Of a stretch of 64,000 nucleotides of DNA, positions 56,108-64,000 are shown one piece after another. Position 1 is the first letter of the stretch; the number at the start of each line of letters is the position of its first letter. A program made the translations under genes and the position numbers. The notes under the pieces were generated by a model. It worked only from the letters and a program-made list of their open reading frames with translations. It made no database searches and was not told the origin of the DNA. Origin of the DNA: Ignavibacteria bacterium (lineage in GTDB: Bacteria; Bacteroidota; Ignavibacteria; Ch128b); contig JABLYA010000001.1 in the NCBI GenBank assembly GCA_013177855.1, positions 310,001 to 374,000 on the forward strand, in the 5' to 3' direction.

Positions 56108-56508
56108 AATAGCATTTAAAAAATTGTGTAAAATGATAAAAATATAAGAGGCATTTACCCTCACTAAATTTGAAAAAAATGGAGGATAAATGCCCATGGA
56201 AATAACATTCAAACAACACCTAAGCTAAATTATTAAATATTTCAAAGAAAACAAAAATCTAGTTTCTTTTATTAACTCAATTGTATTAAGATTTCTTAAA
56301 TATTTAATTGAGACTTTACTTGAAGCAAAAGTTGAATATGAGCGGAATAAAGCTTTGTTAAAAAGGAATTGGTATCGGAATGGTTATTACACAAGACATT
56401 TAATTACTAAGATCGGACTAATTGAGAATATTCGAGTTCCGAGCTTAAGATATATAGTATATCAAAATAATATTTTTGATAAATGGGAAATACGCCTTAG
56501 TGATGTAG
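56108..56508 (+). mobile_element. IS256-family left-end fragment
   Basis: Terminal repeat near 56108 (AATAGCATTTAAAAAATTG), then GGAGG and the transposase start MPMEITFKQHLS at 56192 broken by a stop at about 56226. Coding resemblance continues through RNWYRNGYYTRHLITKIGLI and NIFDKWEIRLSDV. It ends near 56508, where it abuts, tail to tail, the coding end of the radical SAM gene. No right end. Nonfunctional. Confidence 0.8.
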
Positions 56509-58005
56509 ATTACTCAAATTCTCAAAAACTCTTTGGAAATGATATCCGTAAATCGAAAAAGTGATCATAAGTGGAAGCAACTTTGGTTTTCTAAACAACG
56601 ACCAGAAAAATAATCTCCAGAAATGAATTCGTGCTTTACTCTTAATTCCTATAATTACAATTGATTTCATTAGAGCTGCAAGGTACTCACTGTTTTTCAA
56701 ATAATTAGAAATACTGAAATTAATTTTGTATTGTGGTTTAAATTCCTTCAAGAATTTTTTAACTCTCTCATAATAATATTTCGGTGAATATATTTCCGAC
56801 ACAACTCTTTTGTAACCATCAATTAATTTATCAAGTCCAAGTTTTGGAATAAGATTTGTCGAGACATCTGTATTATTACCGGAAAAGTTTTTTACGATAC
56901 GATTTTCATTCACAAGCCGTTCGTATAATTTTGTTCCTTTTGGTGCATTCAAAAGACCAACCATTGCTGTTACAATTCCACTTTGCTGAATAAAATCTAC
57001 CATTCGATCAAAAATATTTGGTGGATCGTTATCAAATCCAAGTATGAACCCTGCCTGAACTTCCATTCCAGCCTTCTGAATTTTCTTAACATTATGTAAA
57101 ATTTCTCTTCTTTGATTTTGAGTTTTTTTACATTCTTTTAGACTTTCCTCATTTGTGGTTTCAATCCCCACAAACACAGCATTAAATCCTGCATCAACCA
57201 TTAGTTGTAATAATTCATCATCGTCAGAAAGATTTATTGAAGCCTGAGTATTGAATGTGAAAGGATATTTCATTGCTTTCTGCCACTCAATTATTTCGGG
57301 AAGAACTTCCAGTTTTAATTTTTTCTTGTTGCCGATAAAATTATCATCGACAAAAAATACATTTCCTCTCCAGCCGCGTTTATACAGTGCATTTAATTCC
57401 TCAATGATTTTAGATGTACTTTTTGTTCTGAATTTTCTTCCGAAAAGATTGGTCACATCGCAGAAGTCGCAATTATAAGGACAACCTCTTGAAAATTGAA
57501 CACTCATTGAAGAATAATCTTTTAATCTTATCAAGTTCCATGATGGAATTGGCGTTGAATTGAGATCAGCAAATTCTGCTGTTGAGTAAATATGTTTTGG
57601 ATTGCCCGTTTCCAGATCGTTTAGAAATTGGGGCAATGTAATTTCAGCTTCATTCAATACCAGATAATCAATTTCATTATGATCAATATAACCAGCTGTG
57701 AAAAATGGACCGCCTGCAACAATTCTAATTTTATGTTCTTTACATCTTTTAATTACACTTATCACCGATTTACTTTGAACTGACATCGCACTCAAAAACA
57801 CAAAATCGATTCCGGCAAAATCAGTATCTCTAAGAGGACGGACATTCAGGTCGATCAATTTTTTATTCCATTCTTCTGGAAGCATTGATGCAATTGTTAA
57901 TAATCCAAGAGGAGGATGAGTTGCTTTTTTTGATATAAATTTCAAAGCATGCTTGAAACTCCAGAAAGTATCTGGAAATTCAGGATAGACTAATAAAATT
58001 TTCAT
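56497..58005 (-). CDS. B12-binding radical SAM protein (DUF4070 type)
   Basis: A 502-residue enzyme. Residues 1-140 are a cobalamin-binding domain (MKILLVYPEFPDTFWSFKHA, HPPLGLLTIASMLPE, VFLSAMSVQSKSVISVIKRC, VAGGPFFTAGY). Residues 165-390 are the radical SAM core with FSRGCPYNCDFCDV (Cys175, Cys179, Cys182), FVDDNFIGNKKKLK and VFVGIETTNEESLKECKK. The last 110 residues match the DUF4070 tail found in HpnP-like methylases and relatives. It may methylate or rearrange a lipid-like substrate; this is not determinable here. The last three codons and stop (LHH) come from IS256 DNA, so the native C terminus was replaced at 56508; a short loss is likely tolerable. Confidence 0.88.
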   Translation of the reverse strand: MKILLVYPEFPDTFWSFKHALKFISKKATHPPLGLLTIASMLPEEWNKKLIDLNVRPLRDTDFAGIDFVFLSAMSVQSKSVISVIKRCKEHKIRIVAGGPFFTAGYIDHNEIDYLVLNEAEITLPQFLNDLETGNPKHIYSTAEFADLNSTPIPSWNLIRLKDYSSMSVQFSRGCPYNCDFCDVTNLFGRKFRTKSTSKIIEELNALYKRGWRGNVFFVDDNFIGNKKKLKLEVLPEIIEWQKAMKYPFTFNTQASINLSDDDELLQLMVDAGFNAVFVGIETTNEESLKECKKTQNQRREILHNVKKIQKAGMEVQAGFILGFDNDPPNIFDRMVDFIQQSGIVTAMVGLLNAPKGTKLYERLVNENRIVKNFSGNNTDVSTNLIPKLGLDKLIDGYKRVVSEIYSPKYYYERVKKFLKEFKPQYKINFSISNYLKNSEYLAALMKSIVIIGIKSKARIHFWRLFFWSLFRKPKLLPLMITFSIYGYHFQRVFENLSNLHH

Positions 58006-58254
58006 TTTAAATTCCTTTGTTTAGATAATTAAATTCTAAATGAAGTTAAGTAAAGTTTTGATTGGAAAAAACTGGCGGATTAGAATAAAATTTTATCTTT
58101 TGTATTCAACTCTCGTTACTGAAAAAAATATACTTAATGAATGGTGAAATGATTAAAATAAAGAAATTCTTTTCTGTAATATTCGATTTTATGGGAAGCA
58201 AAATATTTTATTGACTAAATTAATTCGCAAGAGAATTTGCCAATATTTGAAAAT

Positions 58255-58680
58255 CTATGCTTTTTTAAACTCAGGATATTCATTCCATACTTTACCATGG
58301 AAAATTCTTCCATTTGCTTTTTTATTTCGTTTGACTTCATCAGCTCCCCAGGTGCCCCATTGCTTGAAGAAGAATGCGACATTCTGCTTTTTGCATTGAT
58401 AGAATATTTCTTCTACCCATTCTTTTTTCATTGGTCTTGCATTTTTACCTGATTCACCACCAACAATTGCCCAATGAATTTCTGTTAAATCCAAATTACC
58501 GACTGCACCAATCAATGGCTCAAATGAAATAAACCTGATTCGAGCATTTATTTTTCTTAGTGTATCAATTCTTTTTTTAAACGCAGCACTTTCAACACTA
58601 ACACCAAGCCAGACATTTGGTGGGACATCTTTATTTGAAAAATATTTTTCTATTTGATTGCGGTTAAAACCGATTTTTTT
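58255..58680 (-). pseudogene. DUF5131 (phage Gp37/Gp68-like) protein, C-terminal remnant
   Basis: From 58680 down the frame is open: GFNRNQIEKYFSNKDVPPNV WLGVSVESAAFKKRIDTLR, ARIRFISFEPLIGAVGNLDL, WAIVGGESGKNARPMKKEW and FFFKQWGTWGADEVKRNKKA. This is the second half of the DUF5131 family (radical-SAM-like phage and genomic-island proteins). The N-terminal half, which should hold the cysteine cluster, is missing: an in-frame TAG stands at 58681-58683, exactly where a hairpin-repeat module begins. A start at 58515 would give only 86 residues. I treat it as a truncated gene. Confidence 0.75.
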
Positions 58681-59215
58681 CTATTATTTTTTTTCTTTAG
58701 CCACGAGTTGAAACTCGTGGCTTTTTTTAACTATCTCTCTCTACTGCTCTTCTAGCTTGCGAATCAGCTCGATTTCTTCTAGAATTAGATTAATATATTT
58801 TTGAAAATTTATTATTGCTCCGAGCTCTGGTTTTTTAAATTATTTATTTGCATTGCCACGAGCTTTAGCTCGTGGCATAATTGAATATCAAATAATTTGA
58901 GCTCTAGCCAAAATATTTTCCCTCTGAGATCGATTAAAGCCGATTTTTTCTATTATATTTTTTCTCTCTCGCCAAGAGTTGAAACTCGTGGCTGGCTATT
59001 TTTTTTTAATTATTTCTCACGGCTGCTCTTCCAGATTCTGAACAATTTCTAGTTATTCAAGAATTAGATTAATATTTTTTGGGAAATTTATTATTAACCC
59101 GAGCTTTGATTTTTTATTATTTAACTTATTCGCCTCGAGCTCTAGCCAAAATATTTTTTTCCTCTTTGAATTCGGTTAAAACCGATTTTTTCTGTCAAAA
59201 AATTTTTTTTGTTAA
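58661..59215. repeat. Repeat module with GCCACGAG hairpins, downstream copy
   Basis: Hairpins AGCCACGAGTTGAAACTCGT-GGCT at 58699-58722 (followed by a T-run), GCCACGAGCTTTAGCTCGTGGC at 58855-58876 and GCCAAGAGTTGAAACTCGTG-GC at 58971-58993. The word GTTAAAACCGATTTTTT and its variants recur at about 58663, 58932 and 59174, so a module of about 270 bases is repeated twice. No gene seen. The same module is found at 60780-61060, so the two copies bracket the two genes between. Confidence 0.8.
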
Positions 59216-59278
59216 AAAAAAATATATATATTTGAGTAATCCAGTTTATCTGGAGGTGGAAGGTCCTAAGAGCCTTTG

Positions 59279-59299
59279 CCCCGAGCAATCGGGGTTTTT
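59279..59299 (+). terminator. Terminator-like hairpin CCCCGA-TCGGGG with T-run
   Basis: CCCCGA, four-base loop, TCGGGG, then TTTTTCTTTTT on the plus strand, five bases past the DUF3800 stop. Its T-run is right for plus-strand transcripts, not for the minus-strand gene; it may act in both directions or belong to the repeat module. Confidence 0.45.
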
Positions 59300-59303
59300 C
59301 TTT

Positions 59304-60086
59304 TTATGGCAATCGTTTTATACCATATCCTTCAATTCCTGTTTTACCTTTATAATATTTATTCTCAATCACTTCAATAATTTTGTCACCGAAAGTATAT
59401 TCTTTACCCTCATTTATCCCATATTTCTTAAACATAAATCTTCTTGATGGATGAGCAATTAAATCTGCTAATTGTAAGCAGGCAATGTTAAGCATTTTTT
59501 GTTTTACTTTTAATTCTTTACTTGTTAATCTTTTTTGCAGTCTATGAGCCTCTATGAATTGAGTCCCATTTGCATAAATTTTTTTATATGATTCTTTTAA
59601 ACGTATATCTTCGTTACCACCTCGTGATTCAATCATGATATCTCCACAGGAATTTACGCTTTCTAAAAAGAAATAATATCTTTCAACTATGATTTCTAAA
59701 CAGTAATGGTAAGGATCATATTTCCATGTTTGATATTTTATATTATGTTCCAATTTGTCGATTAAAACTGACACTACTACATAATCAAGTTCATTTAGAA
59801 GATTTAGAAAATCTGAATTAAATTGTTCTTCAATCTCTGGATTTTTTAAAGCATTGAATGGATATTTTTTATTTACAAGTTCTTTTCGATGAAGTATTAT
59901 TGGCTCGTCTGGATGATAAGGAAAATATTTCTGTTTTAATTTTTCTAATGAAGGGGTTACTACTTCCTTTACATAATTTAATTCAAAAATTAAACCCGTT
60001 AAGCTCAGATAACGATGATTTGGATTTTCAGAACTTTTAAGATCATTGTTACCCACTTCATCAATGTATACTCTATATTTATTCAT
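59304..60086 (-). CDS. DUF3800 protein (RNase H-fold, putative nuclease)
   Basis: A 260-residue protein with the DUF3800 hallmarks: YRVYIDEVGNNDLKSSENPN at the start (YIDExG strand with two acidic residues), YLSLTGLIFEL, HPDEPIILHRKELVNKKYPF, VVSVLIDKLEHNI, IMIESRGGNEDIRLKESYKK and QLADLIAHPSRRF near the end. The family is thought to have an RNase H-like fold with acidic metal ligands and is common in mobile islands and near toxin or defence genes. Intact. It starts three bases after the stop of the upstream membrane-protein gene; both are enclosed by GCCACGAG hairpin modules. Confidence 0.85.
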   Translation of the reverse strand: MNKYRVYIDEVGNNDLKSSENPNHRYLSLTGLIFELNYVKEVVTPSLEKLKQKYFPYHPDEPIILHRKELVNKKYPFNALKNPEIEEQFNSDFLNLLNELDYVVVSVLIDKLEHNIKYQTWKYDPYHYCLEIIVERYYFFLESVNSCGDIMIESRGGNEDIRLKESYKKIYANGTQFIEAHRLQKRLTSKELKVKQKMLNIACLQLADLIAHPSRRFMFKKYGINEGKEYTFGDKIIEVIENKYYKGKTGIEGYGIKRLP

Positions 60087-60089
60087 TTA

Positions 60090-60764
60090 TCAAGAATATT
60101 TATTCCTCGTTAAATTTTTTAAGGCTTCAGCAATTTTCTTAAGGGTTTCGTTAATACTTTTTAGTTGCTTTTCAATATATGTTTCACCATCAGGATTAAT
60201 ACGATAAAAAAATTGATCAATTGTAAGGTTAAATGTTTTTGAAAATTGTTTTACTCCTTCAATATCTGTGTAGCCTAAATCAACTTTATAATTTGAAGGT
60301 ATTTTATGTTCTTTGTAAAGTGGAGAGGCTATTGTTGTATAACCAACTGTTATAACATATTTAGATCTTGGAGGGATATTAATTCCATTTTTATTTACAG
60401 CATTTTTCGAAAAATATTTATTAAATACTGGGTCTCCCAAATCAAGCTCAGGATTTATATTAATTCGAACACTTTTTGCCAAACCACCACCTTCGTTACT
60501 TAGAACTAATACGATAGAATAAAAATTAGATCCATTATCAAAATATGCTATTACATTTGGTTCATTCTTTTGTTTTTCTAATTCAAAACTCTTTTTTAAT
60601 ATTTCTAAAGTCTTATCGTTTGATTGTCGCAATTTTCTTGTTTCATAAGAATACCAAATTATAACAGTCAAAGTAATTAGTAATACTAATGCATTGATTG
60701 TTTCATAGTTTTGAGTGAAAAATTCCCAGAGAGAATATAAAATATTCGCGTTAACAAAATTCAT
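60090..60764 (-). CDS. Single-span membrane protein with beta-rich sensor-like domain
   Basis: A 224-residue protein with one N-terminal membrane helix (residues about 22-42, ETINALVLLITLTVIIWYSY), a charged coiled-coil stretch (RKLRQSNDKTLEILKKSFEL), a beta-sandwich-like domain from 70 to 180 (PNVIAYFDNGSNFYSIVLVL, SNEGGGLAKSVRININPELD, PPRSKYVITVGYTTI) and a C-terminal helix pair. Similar architectures occur in uncharacterised proteins of islands; I know no function. It is the first gene of the two-gene unit with DUF3800 and may place it at the membrane. Confidence 0.7.
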   Translation of the reverse strand: MNFVNANILYSLWEFFTQNYETINALVLLITLTVIIWYSYETRKLRQSNDKTLEILKKSFELEKQKNEPNVIAYFDNGSNFYSIVLVLSNEGGGLAKSVRININPELDLGDPVFNKYFSKNAVNKNGINIPPRSKYVITVGYTTIASPLYKEHKIPSNYKVDLGYTDIEGVKQFSKTFNLTIDQFFYRINPDGETYIEKQLKSINETLKKIAEALKNLTRNKYS

Positions 60765-60779
60765 ATCTTAAAACCCTCA

Positions 60780-61060
60780 TAATATTCTAAAATTTTTTCC
60801 AACATTTAATCTGTCTCACTCTATTATTTCAATTTCTTCAGGAGTAAAATTAATATTTAGTTGAAAATTTTCTATTTGCCACGAGCTTTAGCTCGAGGCA
60901 TAATTGAATATCAAATATTTCGAGCTCTAGCCAAAATATTTTCCCTCTGAGATCGATTAAAACCGATTTTTTCAATTTTATTTTTTATCTCTAGCCACGA
61001 GTTGAAACTCGTGGCTGGCTATTTTTTTAATTATTTCTCTCGGCTATTAGTTATTTCAAA
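60780..61060. repeat. Repeat module with GCCACGAG hairpins, upstream copy
   Basis: GCCACGAGCTTTAGCTCGAG-GC at about 60879-60899 and AGCCACGAGTTGAAACTCGT-GGCT at 60993-61016, with CGATTAAAACCGATTTTTT between (60953-60971). The order and spacing equal those of the module at 58661-59215. No gene in the 336 bases between the flanking coding regions. Confidence 0.8.
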
Positions 61061-61101
61061 ACTCTCGAAAAATTTTTTGAATTTGTTTCTCTCGCCCGCT
61101 T

Positions 61102-64000
61102 TCAATCCCCTCCTTCTATTATTTCTATTTCTTCCGGAGTTAATTCGTAGAGCTGGTAAACTAAATGGTCTATTTCTTTTTCCCATGCACTTGTATCTGA
61201 TTGCGGATTTTCTTTTTTCGCAGAAATTATTTTATCTACCAGTGTTTCTATTTTCTCTACAATGGACTGGTTGTTTGAAGTGATGGTTGGAAATGGAAGA
61301 TCTTCAATAAATGCTTTTTTATACCTATAACCCTCTTCACCTAATCCTCCTCCAGCATACCATTTCTTAAAAAAGAATGTAATTGGATTAGAATTTAGCA
61401 ATCCACATATGTATTTTAAGTTTTTACCTGTCATTAAAAATGATGTTGCTTCAACATAAAAATTGTCAATGTCAAAATAAAATTGAGGGTTTCTAACAAT
61501 TTCAGAATAAATCACCTTCTCCTTCTCAAACTCGGGGTAGTAGGCGATTTGGTCTTGTGTTTCAAACCATTTGTTGCCAGTTTTTTTGCGTGCATTAAAG
61601 CCTAAATGTGGATATTTCTTACCAGATTGTTCGAGCTGTCGGATATCGAAATTATCCAGAAAGTATTTCTTAAGAGCTGGAAACTTCTCGATATTTAAAT
61701 GTAATGCTGGAAAAGTTCCAATCACCCATAAACCTGCCCATTCATAATAATATCTTTTAATATCTCGCCCACGAAGGATTGGTTTTATTATAGCTTCGGT
61801 TCGTTTCCTCTCTTCTTCGTCCTTACAATTTTTAAGTATTTCATTTCGCTTTTCTGTTGTGATTATAAAAGCTTCATTTAAACCTGTTAATATTCCACGA
61901 TAAATTTTCACATTCCAATATTTCAGCGGCTTACCAATATTTTCAATCTTTTCTTTAAGTTTTTGTTCAGCACTGTTACCAATAAACCAAGCATTGTAAT
62001 TTAATCTAGAAATATATACACCTTTTTCGTTCAACGCACTTGAAATATTATTGCGGTCGTTTTTATCTAAGGTTAATGCTTTAAGATTATTACGATTTTT
62101 TGCTTTCTGAATAAGTAGAATGCTTGTATCTACAGTTGCATTTTCAAATACGCCAGGTCCAAGATCAATTAGTATGAGAGGATTAAATTTTGAAAAATAA
62201 TCTCTTAACTTTTTACCATAACCTGCCCTCATCCATTTATTTGATGTAATATAACAGAGATACCCATTTATTTTAAGCAGGTTCATTCCTTTTTCATAAA
62301 ATAGACAATAAATATCGCCAGTCCGGTCAAATGTTTTATAATCCTGATCTTTATAAAGGTCGGCATATTTTAAATTGCTTTTTTCACTTAAAGATTTTTG
62401 CAATTGAATATATGGTGGATTTCCAATCACAATATCAAAACCATCCCTCACACCAAACATCCATTCCGGGTCAAACCATTCTGCGTGAGTATTCTGATCA
62501 AATGGATCCCAGTTTGTAATTTTTTCTGCAACATCACTCGAAAACCCATTCTTCTTTAATTCATATTTTAATTTTTCTCTTAATTCTTTTTCTTTTCTTT
62601 GTAAATCTAATTTCTCTTTTCTGCTGTTTGTGTAAAATATTTCTTCTCTAATATTAAATAACTGCTTTTCAAGTACTTCAACTTCGGGAGAAATTAACTT
62701 TAATTGTTCAGATTGTTCAAATTGTTCAATCTTGGTTAAAGTATTTTCTGCATTAAATTGTTTAGGTCGTTTTAATTCAATTAAAGTATTTGCTGCGACA
62801 AATTTAGTTTCGAGATTTGGCAGAGCTCGAATATCACGATTTGGTTTTGTATCATCGATTTCCTGTTCAACAAGAAGCGAAATAAAAAATCTCAATTTGC
62901 TTATTTGAATTGCTATTTCCTGTATATCAACACCGTAAATACAATTCTCAATCAATCCTAATTTTCTTATGTAATCAATGGACTTATTTTGTAAAGATTG
63001 TTCAGTTTCACTGCGAATTTCAGCCGGCACTCTGTTTAATACTCTTTGTTTCCAAATTTTATTTTCCGGATCAAGTTTATGCAGAGCAAGCACAAGTTTA
63101 TGCAGAACTCCCATTGGGAAAGCACCGCTACCACAAGCAGGATCCAGAATTTTTATCTTTTCAATTGCATCAATGAGTTTCAAAGTAGTTTCTTCATCGA
63201 AAGGATTTTCGTCGGTCGAATAGTCAAAAAGTTTTCTCAAAAGTGTATCTATATCCTCTCGACTTCTTACTCCATCCTCTCGTAGCTCTTCGTTTACTAT
63301 TTTCCACGAGCAGCATATATCCGGCAATTTTACATTTGCCTTAATCGGATTTGACCTGATATAATTTTTGATAGCCAAAAATGAATTTTCATTTCTAACA
63401 ATATGGTCATAAGATTCGTGCATCCACACGCTTTCTTTTCTATTGAGTACTTTATTTATTCTATGCGCCGAATAAGATTTAATTGAATGCAAAATATCTG
63501 AAAGAGTATAATCATTTCTGGGTCTTATGAGTAAATGAACATGATTTGGCATAATCACCCAATCGTCTAAATCATATCTCTCACCATTAAAATGAAGTAA
63601 AGTATCAGCAACAATTCTTGCAATTTTTTCATCTTTCAAAATACAAGAACCGTAACCATTATTTAACCATTCTTCAACTCGTTCTGAAAATAGTTTGTAA
63701 TATTCCTGTTTCTCCTCTTCTGTTAATTCAGTTTTATCCTTTTTATGAACTTTTAACCATTGTTCACGCTCTTTTTCTAATTGTTCAATTTTTTCTTTCG
63801 GTAATGCATCAGCTAATCTGAATGTAACAAAATACCAGACACTTCCCTGATGCATATGTGGTAATTTGCCTCGCTTACCATAGAATAGATGAACTTCTTT
63901 ATCAGGATTATAAAATGTAGTTGAACCCTCCTGGGTTCTACTAATGTTATTAATATCCAATGTAGTTGAACCCTCCTGGGTTCTGCTAAAGTTATTAATA
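61102..64000 (-). CDS. REP-associated transposase fused in frame to type IIG (Eco57I-like) methyltransferase, 5'-partial
   Basis: The frame is open to the window edge; a TTG at 63960 is only a possible start. Numbering from it, residues 20-215 are a REP-associated tyrosine transposase: LFYGKRGKLPHMHQGSVWYF, MPNHVHLLIRP (HUH at 140-142), HSIKSYSAHRIN with the candidate nucleophile Tyr163, and AIKNYIRSNPIKANVKLPD. From about 225 to 952 runs the methylase and target-recognition half of an Eco57I-type enzyme: ILDPACGSGAFPMGVLHKL (motif I, 273-281), GVDIQEIAIQISKLRFFISL, DIVIGNPPYIQLQ (motif IV, 514-517) and a recognition domain ending QLYELTPEEIEIIEGGD. The nuclease domain that such enzymes carry at the N terminus is not in view. 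REP palindromes in frame precede the transposase. Either a true fusion or a clean in-frame insertion. Confidence 0.8.
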   Translation of the reverse strand, partial: INNFSRTQEGSTTLDINNISRTQEGSTTFYNPDKEVHLFYGKRGKLPHMHQGSVWYFVTFRLADALPKEKIEQLEKEREQWLKVHKKDKTELTEEEKQEYYKLFSERVEEWLNNGYGSCILKDEKIARIVADTLLHFNGERYDLDDWVIMPNHVHLLIRPRNDYTLSDILHSIKSYSAHRINKVLNRKESVWMHESYDHIVRNENSFLAIKNYIRSNPIKANVKLPDICCSWKIVNEELREDGVRSREDIDTLLRKLFDYSTDENPFDEETTLKLIDAIEKIKILDPACGSGAFPMGVLHKLVLALHKLDPENKIWKQRVLNRVPAEIRSETEQSLQNKSIDYIRKLGLIENCIYGVDIQEIAIQISKLRFFISLLVEQEIDDTKPNRDIRALPNLETKFVAANTLIELKRPKQFNAENTLTKIEQFEQSEQLKLISPEVEVLEKQLFNIREEIFYTNSRKEKLDLQRKEKELREKLKYELKKNGFSSDVAEKITNWDPFDQNTHAEWFDPEWMFGVRDGFDIVIGNPPYIQLQKSLSEKSNLKYADLYKDQDYKTFDRTGDIYCLFYEKGMNLLKINGYLCYITSNKWMRAGYGKKLRDYFSKFNPLILIDLGPGVFENATVDTSILLIQKAKNRNNLKALTLDKNDRNNISSALNEKGVYISRLNYNAWFIGNSAEQKLKEKIENIGKPLKYWNVKIYRGILTGLNEAFIITTEKRNEILKNCKDEEERKRTEAIIKPILRGRDIKRYYYEWAGLWVIGTFPALHLNIEKFPALKKYFLDNFDIRQLEQSGKKYPHLGFNARKKTGNKWFETQDQIAYYPEFEKEKVIYSEIVRNPQFYFDIDNFYVEATSFLMTGKNLKYICGLLNSNPITFFFKKWYAGGGLGEEGYRYKKAFIEDLPFPTITSNNQSIVEKIETLVDKIISAKKENPQSDTSAWEKEIDHLVYQLYELTPEEIEIIEGGD
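63923..63983. repeat. Two in-frame REP palindromes, 45-base tandem unit
   Basis: GAACCCTCCTGGGTTC at 63923-63938 and again at 63968-63983, exactly 45 bases apart, with almost the same flanks (AATGTAGTT before, ATTAATA after). Read on the minus strand in the transposase frame they give SRTQEGSTT twice with LDINNI between. They are probably the REP targets of the adjacent transposase. Confidence 0.75.

Overview
The window is mostly A+T-rich chromosome (by eye about one third G+C). It probably comes from a facultatively anaerobic, hydrogen-using member of the Bacteroidota/Chlorobiota assemblage; an Ignavibacteria-like host is my best guess. The grounds are the base composition, a complete C5-pathway heme operon, hyp hydrogenase-maturation genes, secreted lipoprotein and protease genes, and dense small hairpin repeats between genes. 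No rRNA or other phylogenetic marker is present, so this placement is inference.

Layout. 0-2.4 kb: end of a LiaF-like protein and a secreted GH10-like hydrolase. 2.5-3.9 kb: first block of a composite hairpin repeat. 3.9-4.84 kb: IS256-family fragment inserted in a frameshifted REP-associated transposase. 4.9-14.1 kb: a visibly G+C-richer, intact minus-strand operon encoding a zinc-ribbon protein, a Ser/Thr kinase, a coiled-coil membrane protein, a DUF4177-like protein, a triple-AAA+ ATPase, a CFI-box repeat protein, a zinc-ribbon/FHA protein, a PP2C phosphatase and one or two tiny membrane proteins. 14.2-16.8 kb: IS1380-type transposase and the wreck of a restriction-modification locus (beta-class methyltransferase pseudogene, small HTH regulator, perfect palindrome at its start). 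17.3 kb: tRNA-Ser(GGA). 17.4-30.1 kb: the heme operon (hemX-like, hemA, hemC, a tetR-hemD fusion, hemE, hemN, hemH, hemG, hemB, an aldo/keto reductase and, after a gap, hemL), with a TetR-type palindrome over its promoter. 30.3-37.8 kb: two more hairpin blocks around an M43-like protease and a probable beta-propeller lipoprotein. 37.8-45.2 kb: hypE, hypD, hypC, hypF, hypB and hypA, split by CCCTGAA-type REP arrays that enclose a GIY-YIG nuclease gene. 45.7-64 kb: an accessory, defence-like region. It holds a SpoU methyltransferase, a nuclease/RecQ-helicase/coiled-coil operon, a small alarmone-hydrolase-like HD protein, a large WD40-like protein between IS256 remnants, a B12-binding radical SAM enzyme, a DUF5131 remnant, a DUF3800 pair bracketed by hairpin repeats, and a large ORF joining a REP-associated tyrosine transposase in frame to a type IIG (Eco57I-like) methyltransferase.

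The strongest candidate for an undescribed system is the 5.2-14.1 kb operon. Kinase, phosphatase and FHA phosphothreonine reader form a complete reversible phospho-signalling set, tied to a CbxX/CfqX-type AAA+ machine, a membrane coiled-coil protein and several zinc-ribbon proteins, all cut off between transposon remnants. Second are the TetR-HemD fusion with a matching operator at the head of its own operon, and the transposase-methyltransferase fusion whose REP sequences are themselves in frame.
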